Of a DNA stretch of 64,000 bases, positions 17,745 through 27,680 are shown piece by piece. The stretch comes from Streptomyces bambusae. Lineage in GTDB: Bacteria > Actinomycetota > Actinomycetes > Streptomycetales > Streptomycetaceae. The stretch's first letter is position 1; each line of letters begins with the position of its first letter. A model generated the notes under the pieces. That model made no database searches. It saw only the letters and a program-made list of their open reading frames with translations, and was not told the DNA's origin. The stretch spans positions 1 through 64,000 of the forward strand of contig NZ_JAJAUZ010000041.1 of assembly GCF_020532645.1 (NCBI RefSeq), read 5' to 3'. A program made the position numbers and the translations under genes.

Positions 17745-17946
17745 GATTGCTCCTTGTTGAGGGATTCGTTTGGTGTATGCCCCGTGGGGGCTGCGACCCG
17801 GACGCTTCGCGCTCCGCTCATCCGGTGCCGACCGCACTCATCTGATCATCCGGTGCGTGTGCGCATATGTCCAGAGGACCTCTCACGTGAGCATCGCCAC
17901 TTCCGTCAATCTTCCGTAAAGCGCACTATCGGGGCGCCGGGCGGAA

Positions 17947-17964
17947 ACCTACGGACCCGTAGGT
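17947..17964. promoter_or_regulatory. 18-base palindrome, probable operator of the hemolysin III gene
   Basis: ACCTACGG-AC-CCGTAGGT has eight-base arms around a two-base centre and ends 11 bases before the ATG of the downstream gene. Its size and position suit a TetR-type repressor operator covering the transcription or translation start. Confidence 0.5.
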
Positions 17965-17975
17965 AGCATGTGGCC

Positions 17976-18626
17976 ATGACTTCACTCGCCCCCGTCAAGC
18001 CGTTGATGCGCGGCTGGCTGCACGCCGGGATGTTCCCCGCGGTGCTGGTCGCAGGGCTGGTCCTGATGGCATTCACCGAGTCGACGCGGGCCCGGGTGGC
18101 GTGCGGCGTCTACATCCTGACCGCGTGCCTGCTGTTCGGCGTGAGCGCGATCTACCACCGGGGCACCTGGGGTCCGCGGGGCGAAGCCGTGCTGCGGCGG
18201 CTCGACCACGCCAACATTTTTCTGATCATCGCAGGGACCTATACCCCGCTGACGGTGCTGCTCCTCCCACCCTCCACCGGACGGACGCTCCTGTGGGCGG
18301 TGTGGATCGCGGCGGCCGCGGGCATCGCGTTCCGGGTCTTCTGGGTCGGCGCCCCGCGCTGGCTGTACACCCCCTGCTACATCGCGATGGGCTGGGCCGC
18401 GGTCTTCTTCCTGCCCGACTTCCTGCGCACCGGCGGGATCGCGGTGCTGGTGCTGGTCGTCGTCGGCGGGCTGCTGTACAGCGCGGGCGGGGTCATCTAC
18501 GGGCTCAAGCGGCCCGACCCGTCGCCGCGCTTCTTCGGCTTCCACGAGGTCTTCCACTCGCTGACCCTGGCCGCGTTCGTCACCCACTACGTGGGGATCT
18601 CGCTGGCGGCCTACTCGCACGCGTGA
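17976..18626 (+). CDS. Hemolysin III / TrhA family membrane protein
   Basis: A 216-residue integral membrane protein with seven predicted helices, of the hemolysin III (PAQR-related) family. The family His/Ser signature is visible as GVSAIYHRGTW (helix 2 end), LDHANIFLIIAGTYTPL and FHEVFHSLTLAAFVTHYVGI near the C-terminus, which together bind zinc in PAQR proteins. TrhA homologues are linked to membrane lipid homeostasis; haemolysin activity is doubtful for this family. A GTG two codons earlier (17970) is an alternative start. A perfect palindrome just upstream suggests a dedicated repressor. Confidence 0.92.
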   Translation: MTSLAPVKPLMRGWLHAGMFPAVLVAGLVLMAFTESTRARVACGVYILTACLLFGVSAIYHRGTWGPRGEAVLRRLDHANIFLIIAGTYTPLTVLLLPPSTGRTLLWAVWIAAAAGIAFRVFWVGAPRWLYTPCYIAMGWAAVFFLPDFLRTGGIAVLVLVVVGGLLYSAGGVIYGLKRPDPSPRFFGFHEVFHSLTLAAFVTHYVGISLAAYSHA

Positions 18627-18668
18627 GGCGCTGGGGAACCGCCCCCCGCGCCCCCGCCCGGCCCTCCG

Positions 18669-20729
<2,061 letters not shown>

Positions 20730-20844
20730 ATCCGCATCGTCGCACGGCGGCGACCGCCCGGCCGGCACCGCAACCCGGGAGCCCCGGACCACACGGCTGC
20801 GCACAGCCCCCGCGGCCGGGACCGCAGGCGCCGGCCGGGTCCCC

Positions 20845-22113
20845 TCAGATCGGCCGGTCGGGTTCGTAGAGGAAGTCCCGTTCGATCTTCCGCAGCTGCC
20901 GATAGTCGGCGACGACCTGAGCCGGGTCGTCGGACATGAGGAATACGAACCCCGGCTGTGTGGCGATGTCGATCGTCCGCGGAATCTGCTTCCTTTCCGG
21001 ATGCCTCATGACGGTGAAGACGTGGGACGGCAGAGCGCGAATGGCGGCCATCGCCTCGCGGGACGGGACGACGCCGTGTTCCCTCGGATTGATGAGGTGC
21101 ACGAAGCGATGGTGCTCCAGAATCCGGTACGCGGTGGTGGGCAGGCGGTCGAATTCCTCCGGTTTCGCCACGGACAGAGCGAGGAGCTCCACCTGGTTGG
21201 TGCCGTAGCAGCGTGTGTTGATGTCGAGAACCTGGCCACCGCCCATGCGTGCGGCGCTTTCGACGAGCACCGGCCCCCTGGAGGTCAGCATGACCTCGGT
21301 GTGACCGGCCGCGTTGTGAACCTCCAGGGCGTCCAGGACCTGGTGGGTGTAGGACTCCAGCTCCTTGGCAATCGGATCGTCCGGTGCCAGCGGCTCGTTG
21401 TAGTCGCTGATGATGTGGCCGCCGGGGATGCGAAGTTTGTAATACCGGCAGATCTCAACCGTGTGGTGCCCGCCGCCACGGCTGACGGTGTTGACGAAGT
21501 ATTCATCCCCTTCCAGGAATTCCTGCGCGAGCACCGTCGTGTTGGGCATCCCGTGCCGATCGGCACTGTTCATGATTTTCTCGTGGGCAGCGCGAACCTG
21601 CTCCGGGGACGAACACGCCACGACGTTGTCCGTGCTGGAGCTGGCGACCGGTTTCACGACGACCGGATAGCCCACCGTCGCCTCGACCCACGCGACCATC
21701 TCGTCGGCATCGCTCGAGACCATGCTGGCCGCGTGTGCCAGGCCCGCGTCGCGCAACGCCAGCACCATCTCGTACTTGTTGCGGCGGGCCGTCGGCCGGG
21801 TCATCCCGTTGCCGGGAGTCCCGAGTTCGGCGGAGAGCTGGTCGGCCAGCTCGACACCCGCCTCCTGACCGGCGATCACATGGCTCACCCCGTGCTCGCG
21901 CAGGACGGACGCCATCGCCGCCACGTCGCCGTCGTGGCGGACGTCGTGGACGAAACCCTCGGGGTCGCGCGACAGGATGACGTCGGGATGGGGCGACCGG
22001 ACGTGCACGCACTCGATGCCGTACTGCTCCAGTACGGCCGGCAGGAAACTCCCTGTCGAATAGGCGTCGACAATCGCCACTCGATTCGTTCGCGTATCGA
22101 GGCTCGTCGGCAT
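20845..22113 (-). CDS. ATP-grasp carboxylate-amine ligase (left edge of the cluster)
   Basis: A 422-residue ATP-grasp ligase of the carbamoyl-phosphate-synthase-like/biotin-carboxylase-like class. Visible: an N-terminal Rossmann-like preATP domain (VAIVDAYSTGSFL), the ATP-binding lysine strand GYPVVVKPVASSSTDNV, the hinge LAQEFLEGDEYFVNTV, and the metal/phosphate segment VLVESAARMGGGQVLDINTR. Such enzymes make amide bonds between an acyl-phosphate and an amine, often dipeptides. It is the leftmost cluster gene, divergent from a second, unrelated ATP-grasp gene. It is a candidate for joining one building block to another; substrates are not predictable. Confidence 0.87.
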   Translation of the reverse strand: MPTSLDTRTNRVAIVDAYSTGSFLPAVLEQYGIECVHVRSPHPDVILSRDPEGFVHDVRHDGDVAAMASVLREHGVSHVIAGQEAGVELADQLSAELGTPGNGMTRPTARRNKYEMVLALRDAGLAHAASMVSSDADEMVAWVEATVGYPVVVKPVASSSTDNVVACSSPEQVRAAHEKIMNSADRHGMPNTTVLAQEFLEGDEYFVNTVSRGGGHHTVEICRYYKLRIPGGHIISDYNEPLAPDDPIAKELESYTHQVLDALEVHNAAGHTEVMLTSRGPVLVESAARMGGGQVLDINTRCYGTNQVELLALSVAKPEEFDRLPTTAYRILEHHRFVHLINPREHGVVPSREAMAAIRALPSHVFTVMRHPERKQIPRTIDIATQPGFVFLMSDDPAQVVADYRQLRKIERDFLYEPDRPI

Positions 22114-22436
22114 CGTCTACTGCTTCCCTTCTGAGTCGGGCTGGTCCCTGAGAGGTGGATCCGGGTCGTACCGGGAAGATGCCGCGCTGGTGGGCGACGA
22201 CGCGGACATGGGAATGCAACCTAAAAACCCACCCGCACTCCGCGCGTCCACGACAGGCTCATATCCGCGATCCATCCGGCTTACGAGAAAACGGATCGGG
22301 TATGCGCAAGGATTACCCGGCGCGTTGACCCGCCACCTGCTCGACTACCGATCTTGATGAGGTGATGCGAACCCCTCCCGTGCCACTCTTGACGCCGGTC
22401 CGGATGCAGATCCGGCCCTGAGGGGAGTTACCGAGA
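22114..22436. other. Divergent promoter region between two ATP-grasp genes
   Basis: This 323-base non-coding stretch is notably less GC-rich than its surroundings (for example CAACCTAAAAACCC near 22220 and CGAGAAAACGGATC near 22284). Candidate -35 words TTGACC (about 22325) and TTGACG (about 22388) point rightward, and CCGGAT-GCA-GATCCGG (near 22399) is a small palindrome close to the rightward gene start. No small gene or RNA is clear. Confidence 0.45.
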
Positions 22437-23834
22437 ATGGCACGCGAGCACGCACTCACCGAGAGATATCTGGAGCGGTTCGGGCACGTCATGCGCCCGG
22501 TCCAGGAGAGCGAATTCATACGCCTGATCACCGGAGGGAATCACGCCCTTCGTCCGGTGTTTCTCGGCGCGGACGAGATCCGGCAGCTGACACGCGACCT
22601 GGAAGTGCTGCGCGAAGCGCTCCACAGCCTGCCGCGCCGGCTCTTCGGCGGCGACATCGCCGCCTTCGCCCGTGCGAACGGCATGGAGAAGTCGCAGATA
22701 CGCGCCATTGAACGCTCGTCCACCGCTGCGGCCGGTGCGCCGACCACCATGGGGCGGGCGGATCTCTACCTGGATCGATCGGGTTTCCGGGTCATGGAGT
22801 TCAACCTGGGCAGCACGGTCGGCTTCGAGGGCGGTGAGGCCTGCCGCGGCCTCCTCGCGGACCCCGAGTTCAGCCGGTTCGTCGCCGAGGAAGAGCTCTC
22901 CTACATCGACACGGTGGCGGAGCAGATCCGCACCGTCCGGCAGGAGACGGGCCTTGCGCCCGATGCCCGACCCGTCGTCGCGCTGACCGAATGGCCCGGC
23001 AACTACGAGGAGACGGAGCGCTACTTCAACGTTCTCGTCCAGGTGTGGGCGGAGCGCGGCATGGAGGCGCACCCGTGTCACGTCGCGCAGTTGGAGCGGC
23101 ACAGCGGAAGGCTCTGGCTCGGGGAGCGCCCGGTCGACGTCGTCTACCGCCAGTTCATGATCGAGGACCTGCTCGACGACGACACCGACGCGCTCCTCGA
23201 GCCCCTGCTGGGCGCACTGGAGGCCGGCGAGGTGCGCATGTTCACCTCGATCGAGTCGGAGCTGTACGGCAGCAAAGCCGCGCTGGCGATGCTCTCCGAC
23301 CGCGGGAACCGTCATCTGTTCTCGGACGAGGAACGGGATGTCATCGACCGGCTGCTGCCCTGGACGTCCTCTGTGACCTCGGGAAACGTCATTCTGGAGG
23401 ACGGTACCGAAACCCCGCTGCTGGATCACGCGGTGGCCCGTCAGCAGGAGCTCATCCTCAAGCCCGTGCTGTTGCACGGCGGCCAGGGAATCGTCCCCGG
23501 CTGGGACTCGGAGATCACCCCGGAGAAATGGCGGAGGCTGCTCCAGGACGCCCTCGACGGCCCGTACGTGGTGCAACGGCGCGTCCACCCGGAACCCGAG
23601 CTCTTCCCCGGTCCCGACGGGAGACTGCACCCCTGGATCGTCAATTGGGGCGTCCTTCTGATGGCGTCCGGATACGGCGGACTTCTGACCCGCTGCGCCC
23701 CCGCAGACGGCGACATCACGGTACTCAATCTCGATCGCGGAGTACTTCTCGGATCCGGATTCCACGCCGATCCGGGTAAACAGCGTGCGCAGTGGCACCG
23801 GAGTGCCGTACCTGCCATGCGCCCCGGCGGATGA
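22437..23834 (+). CDS. Circularly permuted / glutathionylspermidine-synthase-like ATP-grasp protein
   Basis: A 465-residue protein resembling circularly permuted ATP-grasp proteins related to glutathionylspermidine synthase. Supporting segments: LYLDRSGFRVMEFNLGSTVGFEGGE (the pre-ATP substrate strand with the conserved EFN), VYRQFMIEDLL, ELILKPVLLHGGQGIVPGW (the ATP-lysine strand with a following GGQG loop) and PYVVQRRVHPEPE. It starts at ATG with GAGGGGAG. It is upstream of the acyl-CoA-dehydrogenase and hydrazine genes on the same strand, 177 bases before them. It is probably an amide ligase for a carboxylate or polyamine-like amine in the pathway; the partner is unknown. Confidence 0.8.
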   Translation: MAREHALTERYLERFGHVMRPVQESEFIRLITGGNHALRPVFLGADEIRQLTRDLEVLREALHSLPRRLFGGDIAAFARANGMEKSQIRAIERSSTAAAGAPTTMGRADLYLDRSGFRVMEFNLGSTVGFEGGEACRGLLADPEFSRFVAEEELSYIDTVAEQIRTVRQETGLAPDARPVVALTEWPGNYEETERYFNVLVQVWAERGMEAHPCHVAQLERHSGRLWLGERPVDVVYRQFMIEDLLDDDTDALLEPLLGALEAGEVRMFTSIESELYGSKAALAMLSDRGNRHLFSDEERDVIDRLLPWTSSVTSGNVILEDGTETPLLDHAVARQQELILKPVLLHGGQGIVPGWDSEITPEKWRRLLQDALDGPYVVQRRVHPEPELFPGPDGRLHPWIVNWGVLLMASGYGGLLTRCAPADGDITVLNLDRGVLLGSGFHADPGKQRAQWHRSAVPAMRPGG

Positions 23835-24011
23835 ACTTGTCGCGGACGTACCCGGCGCCGGAGTGGCCGTAGCTTCCCTTTGACGCGGCGGACGGCCTTT
23901 CGGCAGGAGCCCGCCTCATCCGCCGGAGTCGGCCGAACCGATCGGCTCGATGCCCTCTTCCATCCCTTTTCCGAGCCGGTCGCCGCATCGACCATCCGAG
24001 TGAGGATCACG

Positions 24012-25163
24012 ATGAGTCCTGCTGAAGTGTTCGACCCCGATGTCCTCGCTCTGCCGCTGTACGACGACGCCCACCGCGCGCTCGCCCACGAGATCGGGCA
24101 GTGGTGCGCGGCCCGGGCAGAGGCGTGGGCGACGCTGGACACCACCGATCCCGCCGCCGCCGGACGGTCTCTGCTCGCCGAGCTCGGCCGGTCGGGCTGG
24201 CTGCGCCACCTCGACCCCGACCAGCCGGACTCCGACCTGAGGTCCCTGTGCCTGAGGCGCCAGGCCCTGGCCCATCACGAGGACCTGGCCGATTTCGCGT
24301 ACTCGATCCAGGAGCTCACCGCCGCCGCGATAGCCCGCCACGGCACGGACGAGCAGCGTCGCCGTGAACTGCCGGGCCTGGCCGACGGGACCCGCGCGGG
24401 GGCCCTGGCGCTCTCCGAGCCCGGCGCGGGCTCCGACCTCGCCGCCGCGGTGCTCACGGCGGCCCCCGACGGAGACGGGTTCGTCCTCAACGGGACCAAG
24501 AGCTGGATCGCGCAGGGCGACATCGCGGATGTGTGCGTCGTCCTCGCGCGCACGGGGGACGGCCCGGGACCGCTGGGCCTGACCACCTTCGTGGTCGACG
24601 GCAACGCCCCCGGCCTCCAAGCCGAGCCCATCGGCGCGATCGCGCCCCGCTCCTGGGCCGAGCTGGCCTTCAACGACGTCCGCGTGGGCCCCGAGGCCGT
24701 ACTCGGCGAGCGCGGCCAGGGCCTCGTGGTCGCGCTCGACATCCTCGAACGGGCCCGCGCGACCGTGGCCGCCGCCGCGCTCGGCTTCGCCCGGCGCTCC
24801 TTCCGGCTCGCCCGCGACCATGCCCGTACCCGCAAGGCGTACGGCGGCCGGCTCGCCGATCTCCAGCTCGTCAGGTCCTCGCTCGCACAGATGGACGTCA
24901 AGCTCTCGGCCGCCGCGCTGCTGACCGCCCGCGCCGCCTGGGCCTCGGACCTCGGCCACGATCACGCCAGGCACTCCTCCACGGCCAAGCTCTACGCCAC
25001 CGAGGCCGCGGGCGAGATCGTCGACGCCTCCGTCCAGATCTTCGGTGCCGCCGGGCTCGTCGCCGGCAGTCCGATGGAGCGGCTCTACCGCCAGATCCGG
25101 TCCCTCCGGATCTACGAAGGGTCCTCCGAAGTCATCGAGATGACGATCGCCGACGCCCTGTGA
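24012..25163 (+). CDS. Acyl-CoA-dehydrogenase-like flavoprotein
   Basis: A 383-residue acyl-CoA dehydrogenase family flavoenzyme: an N-terminal helical domain, the FAD/substrate signature LALSEPGAGSDLAA (residues about 130-143), LNGTKSWIAQGDIAD, and a C-terminal four-helix domain ending QIRSLRIYEGSSEVIEM, which holds the usual catalytic Glu region. It starts at ATG after GAGGA. It opens the hydrazine gene group. In pathways that load hydrazinoacetic acid on a carrier protein, an enzyme of this type can oxidise the N-CH2 unit to a hydrazone; that role here is inferred from neighbours, not from residues. Confidence 0.88.
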   Translation: MSPAEVFDPDVLALPLYDDAHRALAHEIGQWCAARAEAWATLDTTDPAAAGRSLLAELGRSGWLRHLDPDQPDSDLRSLCLRRQALAHHEDLADFAYSIQELTAAAIARHGTDEQRRRELPGLADGTRAGALALSEPGAGSDLAAAVLTAAPDGDGFVLNGTKSWIAQGDIADVCVVLARTGDGPGPLGLTTFVVDGNAPGLQAEPIGAIAPRSWAELAFNDVRVGPEAVLGERGQGLVVALDILERARATVAAAALGFARRSFRLARDHARTRKAYGGRLADLQLVRSSLAQMDVKLSAAALLTARAAWASDLGHDHARHSSTAKLYATEAAGEIVDASVQIFGAAGLVAGSPMERLYRQIRSLRIYEGSSEVIEMTIADAL

Positions 25164-25166
25164 AGC

Positions 25167-25184
25167 GCGGCCGGGACCGGCCGC
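25167..25184. terminator. GC palindrome after the acyl-CoA dehydrogenase gene
   Basis: GCGGCCGG-GA-CCGGCCGC lies directly after the stop codon in the 121-base gap before the N-hydroxylase gene. It could be a partial terminator, or processing site, tuning expression of the downstream hydrazine genes. Confidence 0.4.
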
Positions 25185-25284
25185 CGGCACGTCACCGATC
25201 CCGGCCCCCTGCCGGAAACCAACGGCGCCTCACCAAGGCGTCGCCCAACGGGCTCAACAGCCACCACCAGAGGAAGGACTTGAC

Positions 25285-26625
25285 GTGGGACCTGTACCGA
25301 AGCCACTGACGGCGTCCCGTGCCGCCGAGCAGACCAGTCATCTCCGGATCGTCGGTATCGGCGCAGGACCGGCCAACCTGAGTCTGGCCTCGCTGCTGCA
25401 CGGCGATTCGGACCAGCCGAACCTCTTCTTCGACCGCAAGCCGAGCTTCACCTGGCACGACGACCAGCTGATCACCGGCGCGACCCTCCAGGTCTCGATC
25501 TTCAAGGATCTGGTGAGCCTCTCCGACCCGACCAACCGGTTCTCCTTCCTCTCGTATCTGCACGAGCACGGCCGGATATACCACTTCCTCAACGCCCAGT
25601 TCGCCGAGGTGCCGCGGACCGAGTTCCGCAACTACCTGGCCTGGGCGGCCGAGAAGAACGAGAACGTGGTCTTCTCCGAGACGGTCGAACGGGTCGAGTT
25701 CGACGGCGTCTTCCGCGTGACCACCGATCGTCGCCAGGTCACCGCCGACAACATCGCCGTGGGCGTCGGCACCGTGCCGTGGGTGCCCGAGTTCGCCGTC
25801 CCGCACCTGGGTGCCGGCCATTTCCACGTCAGCCAGTACCTGCGCAACGCGGAGGATCTGGCGGGCAAGCGGGTCGCCGTGGTCGGCGGCGGGCAGTCCG
25901 GGGCCGAGGCCTTCCTCGACCTGATCTCGCGGCCCGAGTCCCAGCGCCCGGCCTGGGTCTCGTGGGTCTCCAGGCGCCGCAACTACTTCCCGATCGACGA
26001 CTCGACCTTCACCAACGACTTCTACATGCCGGAGTACTCCGAGTACTTCTACCGGCTGTCCGAGTCCAAGCGCGCCGAGCTCAACTCGGCCCACCTGCTG
26101 AGCTCGGACGGGATTTCCGAGTCGACCCTCCGGGCCATCTACCAGCAGCTGTACCGGCTCCAGTTCATCGAGCGGGACGAGCACCGCTTCGGGCTCCTGC
26201 CCAACCGGACCGTCGTGTCCACCGATCGCACGGCCGGCGGGACCTTCGAGGTGACGCTGCGCCACAACGACGAGTCGGGGCAGAGCCAGTGTCTTCCGGT
26301 CGACGCGGTGGTGTGGGCGACCGGCTTCCGCCCCGCACCCAAGAAGTTCCTGGATCCCCTGATGGACCGCATCCAGTCCGAGAACGGCGAGGTCCGCGTC
26401 GACGAGGACTTCGCGATCTCCTGGGACGGCCCGCCGGACCGGAAGATCTTCGTGCAGAACGCGGTGCGCGGCCAGCGCGGCCTGCCCGATGTGAACCTGA
26501 GCCTGAACGCCTGGCGGGCCCAGCGCATCGCCAACCGTCTGCGCGGCAGCAGCTCCCCCGAACTGGCGATGTCGTTCATCGACTGGTCGGCCAAGAGCGG
26601 ACGGGGCACGCAGTGGACCGCGTAG
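25285..26625 (+). CDS. L-lysine/L-ornithine N-hydroxylase (hydrazine module, step 1)
   Basis: A 446-residue flavin N-monooxygenase of the SidA/IucD/PvdA family. Motifs: FAD GxGxxN form IGAGPANLSLA (residues about 24-34), the substrate loop FKDLVSLSDPTNRFSFLSYL, the NADPH site VVGGGQSGAEAF (about 200), ATGF-type motif VWATGFRPAP (about 345) and the C-terminal VNLSLNAWRAQRIAN that closes the active site. It would convert the side-chain amine of lysine (or ornithine) to a hydroxylamine using NADPH and O2. Its position before the oxidase and cupin-MetRS genes matches hydrazinoacetate-forming gene sets, where lysine is the substrate. It starts at GTG after AGGAAGGA; its stop is overlapped by the next gene. 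Confidence 0.93.
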   Translation: MGPVPKPLTASRAAEQTSHLRIVGIGAGPANLSLASLLHGDSDQPNLFFDRKPSFTWHDDQLITGATLQVSIFKDLVSLSDPTNRFSFLSYLHEHGRIYHFLNAQFAEVPRTEFRNYLAWAAEKNENVVFSETVERVEFDGVFRVTTDRRQVTADNIAVGVGTVPWVPEFAVPHLGAGHFHVSQYLRNAEDLAGKRVAVVGGGQSGAEAFLDLISRPESQRPAWVSWVSRRRNYFPIDDSTFTNDFYMPEYSEYFYRLSESKRAELNSAHLLSSDGISESTLRAIYQQLYRLQFIERDEHRFGLLPNRTVVSTDRTAGGTFEVTLRHNDESGQSQCLPVDAVVWATGFRPAPKKFLDPLMDRIQSENGEVRVDEDFAISWDGPPDRKIFVQNAVRGQRGLPDVNLSLNAWRAQRIANRLRGSSSPELAMSFIDWSAKSGRGTQWTA

Positions 26626-27680
26626 ACGTCGCCGTCGTCGGCGGCGGAGTCATCGGTGCGCTCATCGCCCGCGAAGCGCTCGCGGCGTTCCCCGGAGCGA
26701 CCGTCGCCGTCCTGGAACGCGGCCTGATCGGCGAGGGCGCCTCCAGCCGCTCGGCCGGTGTCCACTTCCCGCGCGGTGCGACCGAACGCGTCCGGTCCAT
26801 GTCCGAGCACTCCGAGCGGGTCTGGGAGCGGCTGAGCGCCGAACTGGGCCTGCCGATCCGCACGCTGGACGCGACGGTCGTCGCGGCCGGCGACGCCGAG
26901 GCGCTCTCCACCACGTACCTGCGGCTCGGTGACGAGACCGACCCGGCCGATCCGGGGCGCGGCTGGGCGGCCCCGCCGGGCGCCCGGGCATGGGAGCTGG
27001 ACGGGTGCCACCATGCGGACGTCCAGGCGGTCGCCGGGCGCGTGCTGGCCGAGCTGCGCGACCGGGTGACCGTTCTGGAGGGGTGCGAGGTCAGGGAACT
27101 CTCCTCCGACGGTGCGTACCACCGCCTCACCCTCGGCCAGGGGCAGGAGCTGCTCGCCCGCCGGGTCGTCCTGGCCCCCGGTCCGTGGATCGCGCACCCT
27201 GCCTGGGCCGGCCTGGTCGCTCCGCTCGGGCTGCGCGTCAAGAAGGTCGTCGCCGCCCATCTCGAATCGGCTCCCGGTCCCCACGATCCGCTCACGATCT
27301 TCCACGACGAGGACGCCTTCCTGCTGCCGCTCCCCGAGCGCGGCCACTACCTGTTCAGCTACACCTGCGACCGGTGGGACGTCGCCCCCGACGACGTCGG
27401 CCTGGTCCTGGAGCCGTCCGACCTCGACGACGCCCGGGCCGTCCTGGGCCGCTTCGCACCCGGCCTGGTGGCCCGGTGCACCTCGGGCCGGGTGTTCTGC
27501 GACGCGTACAGCCCCCACCGCGAACCCGTCGTCGCCGAGCTGCGGCCCGGCCTGGTCTTCGCCGGAGCCGCGAACGGCGCCGGCTACCGCCTGGCCCCGG
27601 CCATCGCCGCCGAGACCGTCGCCGCCCTGGATCTCACACCGACCGGGACCTTCTCCCAGCCAATGCAGAGGCAGTCATGA
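26613..27680 (+). CDS. FAD-dependent glycine/D-amino-acid-oxidase-like enzyme (hydrazine module, step 3)
   Basis: A 355-residue DAO-family flavoprotein: a dinucleotide-binding N-terminus VAVVGGGVIGALIA, the E-R loop VAVLERGLIGEGASSRSAG, the ARRVVLAPGPW middle segment and a C-terminal GLVFAGAANGAGYRLAPAIA FAD contact. It begins at GTG 13 bases inside the N-hydroxylase gene, and its stop overlaps the next start (ATGA). In the s56-p1 type pathway the homologue oxidises the C-N bond of N6-(carboxymethylamino)lysine to release hydrazinoacetic acid and an aldehyde. The same reaction is inferred here from order and family. Confidence 0.88.
   Translation: MDRVDVAVVGGGVIGALIAREALAAFPGATVAVLERGLIGEGASSRSAGVHFPRGATERVRSMSEHSERVWERLSAELGLPIRTLDATVVAAGDAEALSTTYLRLGDETDPADPGRGWAAPPGARAWELDGCHHADVQAVAGRVLAELRDRVTVLEGCEVRELSSDGAYHRLTLGQGQELLARRVVLAPGPWIAHPAWAGLVAPLGLRVKKVVAAHLESAPGPHDPLTIFHDEDAFLLPLPERGHYLFSYTCDRWDVAPDDVGLVLEPSDLDDARAVLGRFAPGLVARCTSGRVFCDAYSPHREPVVAELRPGLVFAGAANGAGYRLAPAIAAETVAALDLTPTGTFSQPMQRQS

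Noticed and set aside
22310..22420. Sigma-A type promoters in the region before 22437
   Set aside because: TTGACC and TTGACG are present but their spacing to plausible -10 boxes is wrong or the -10 is poor, so they are mentioned only as candidates within the intergenic entry.
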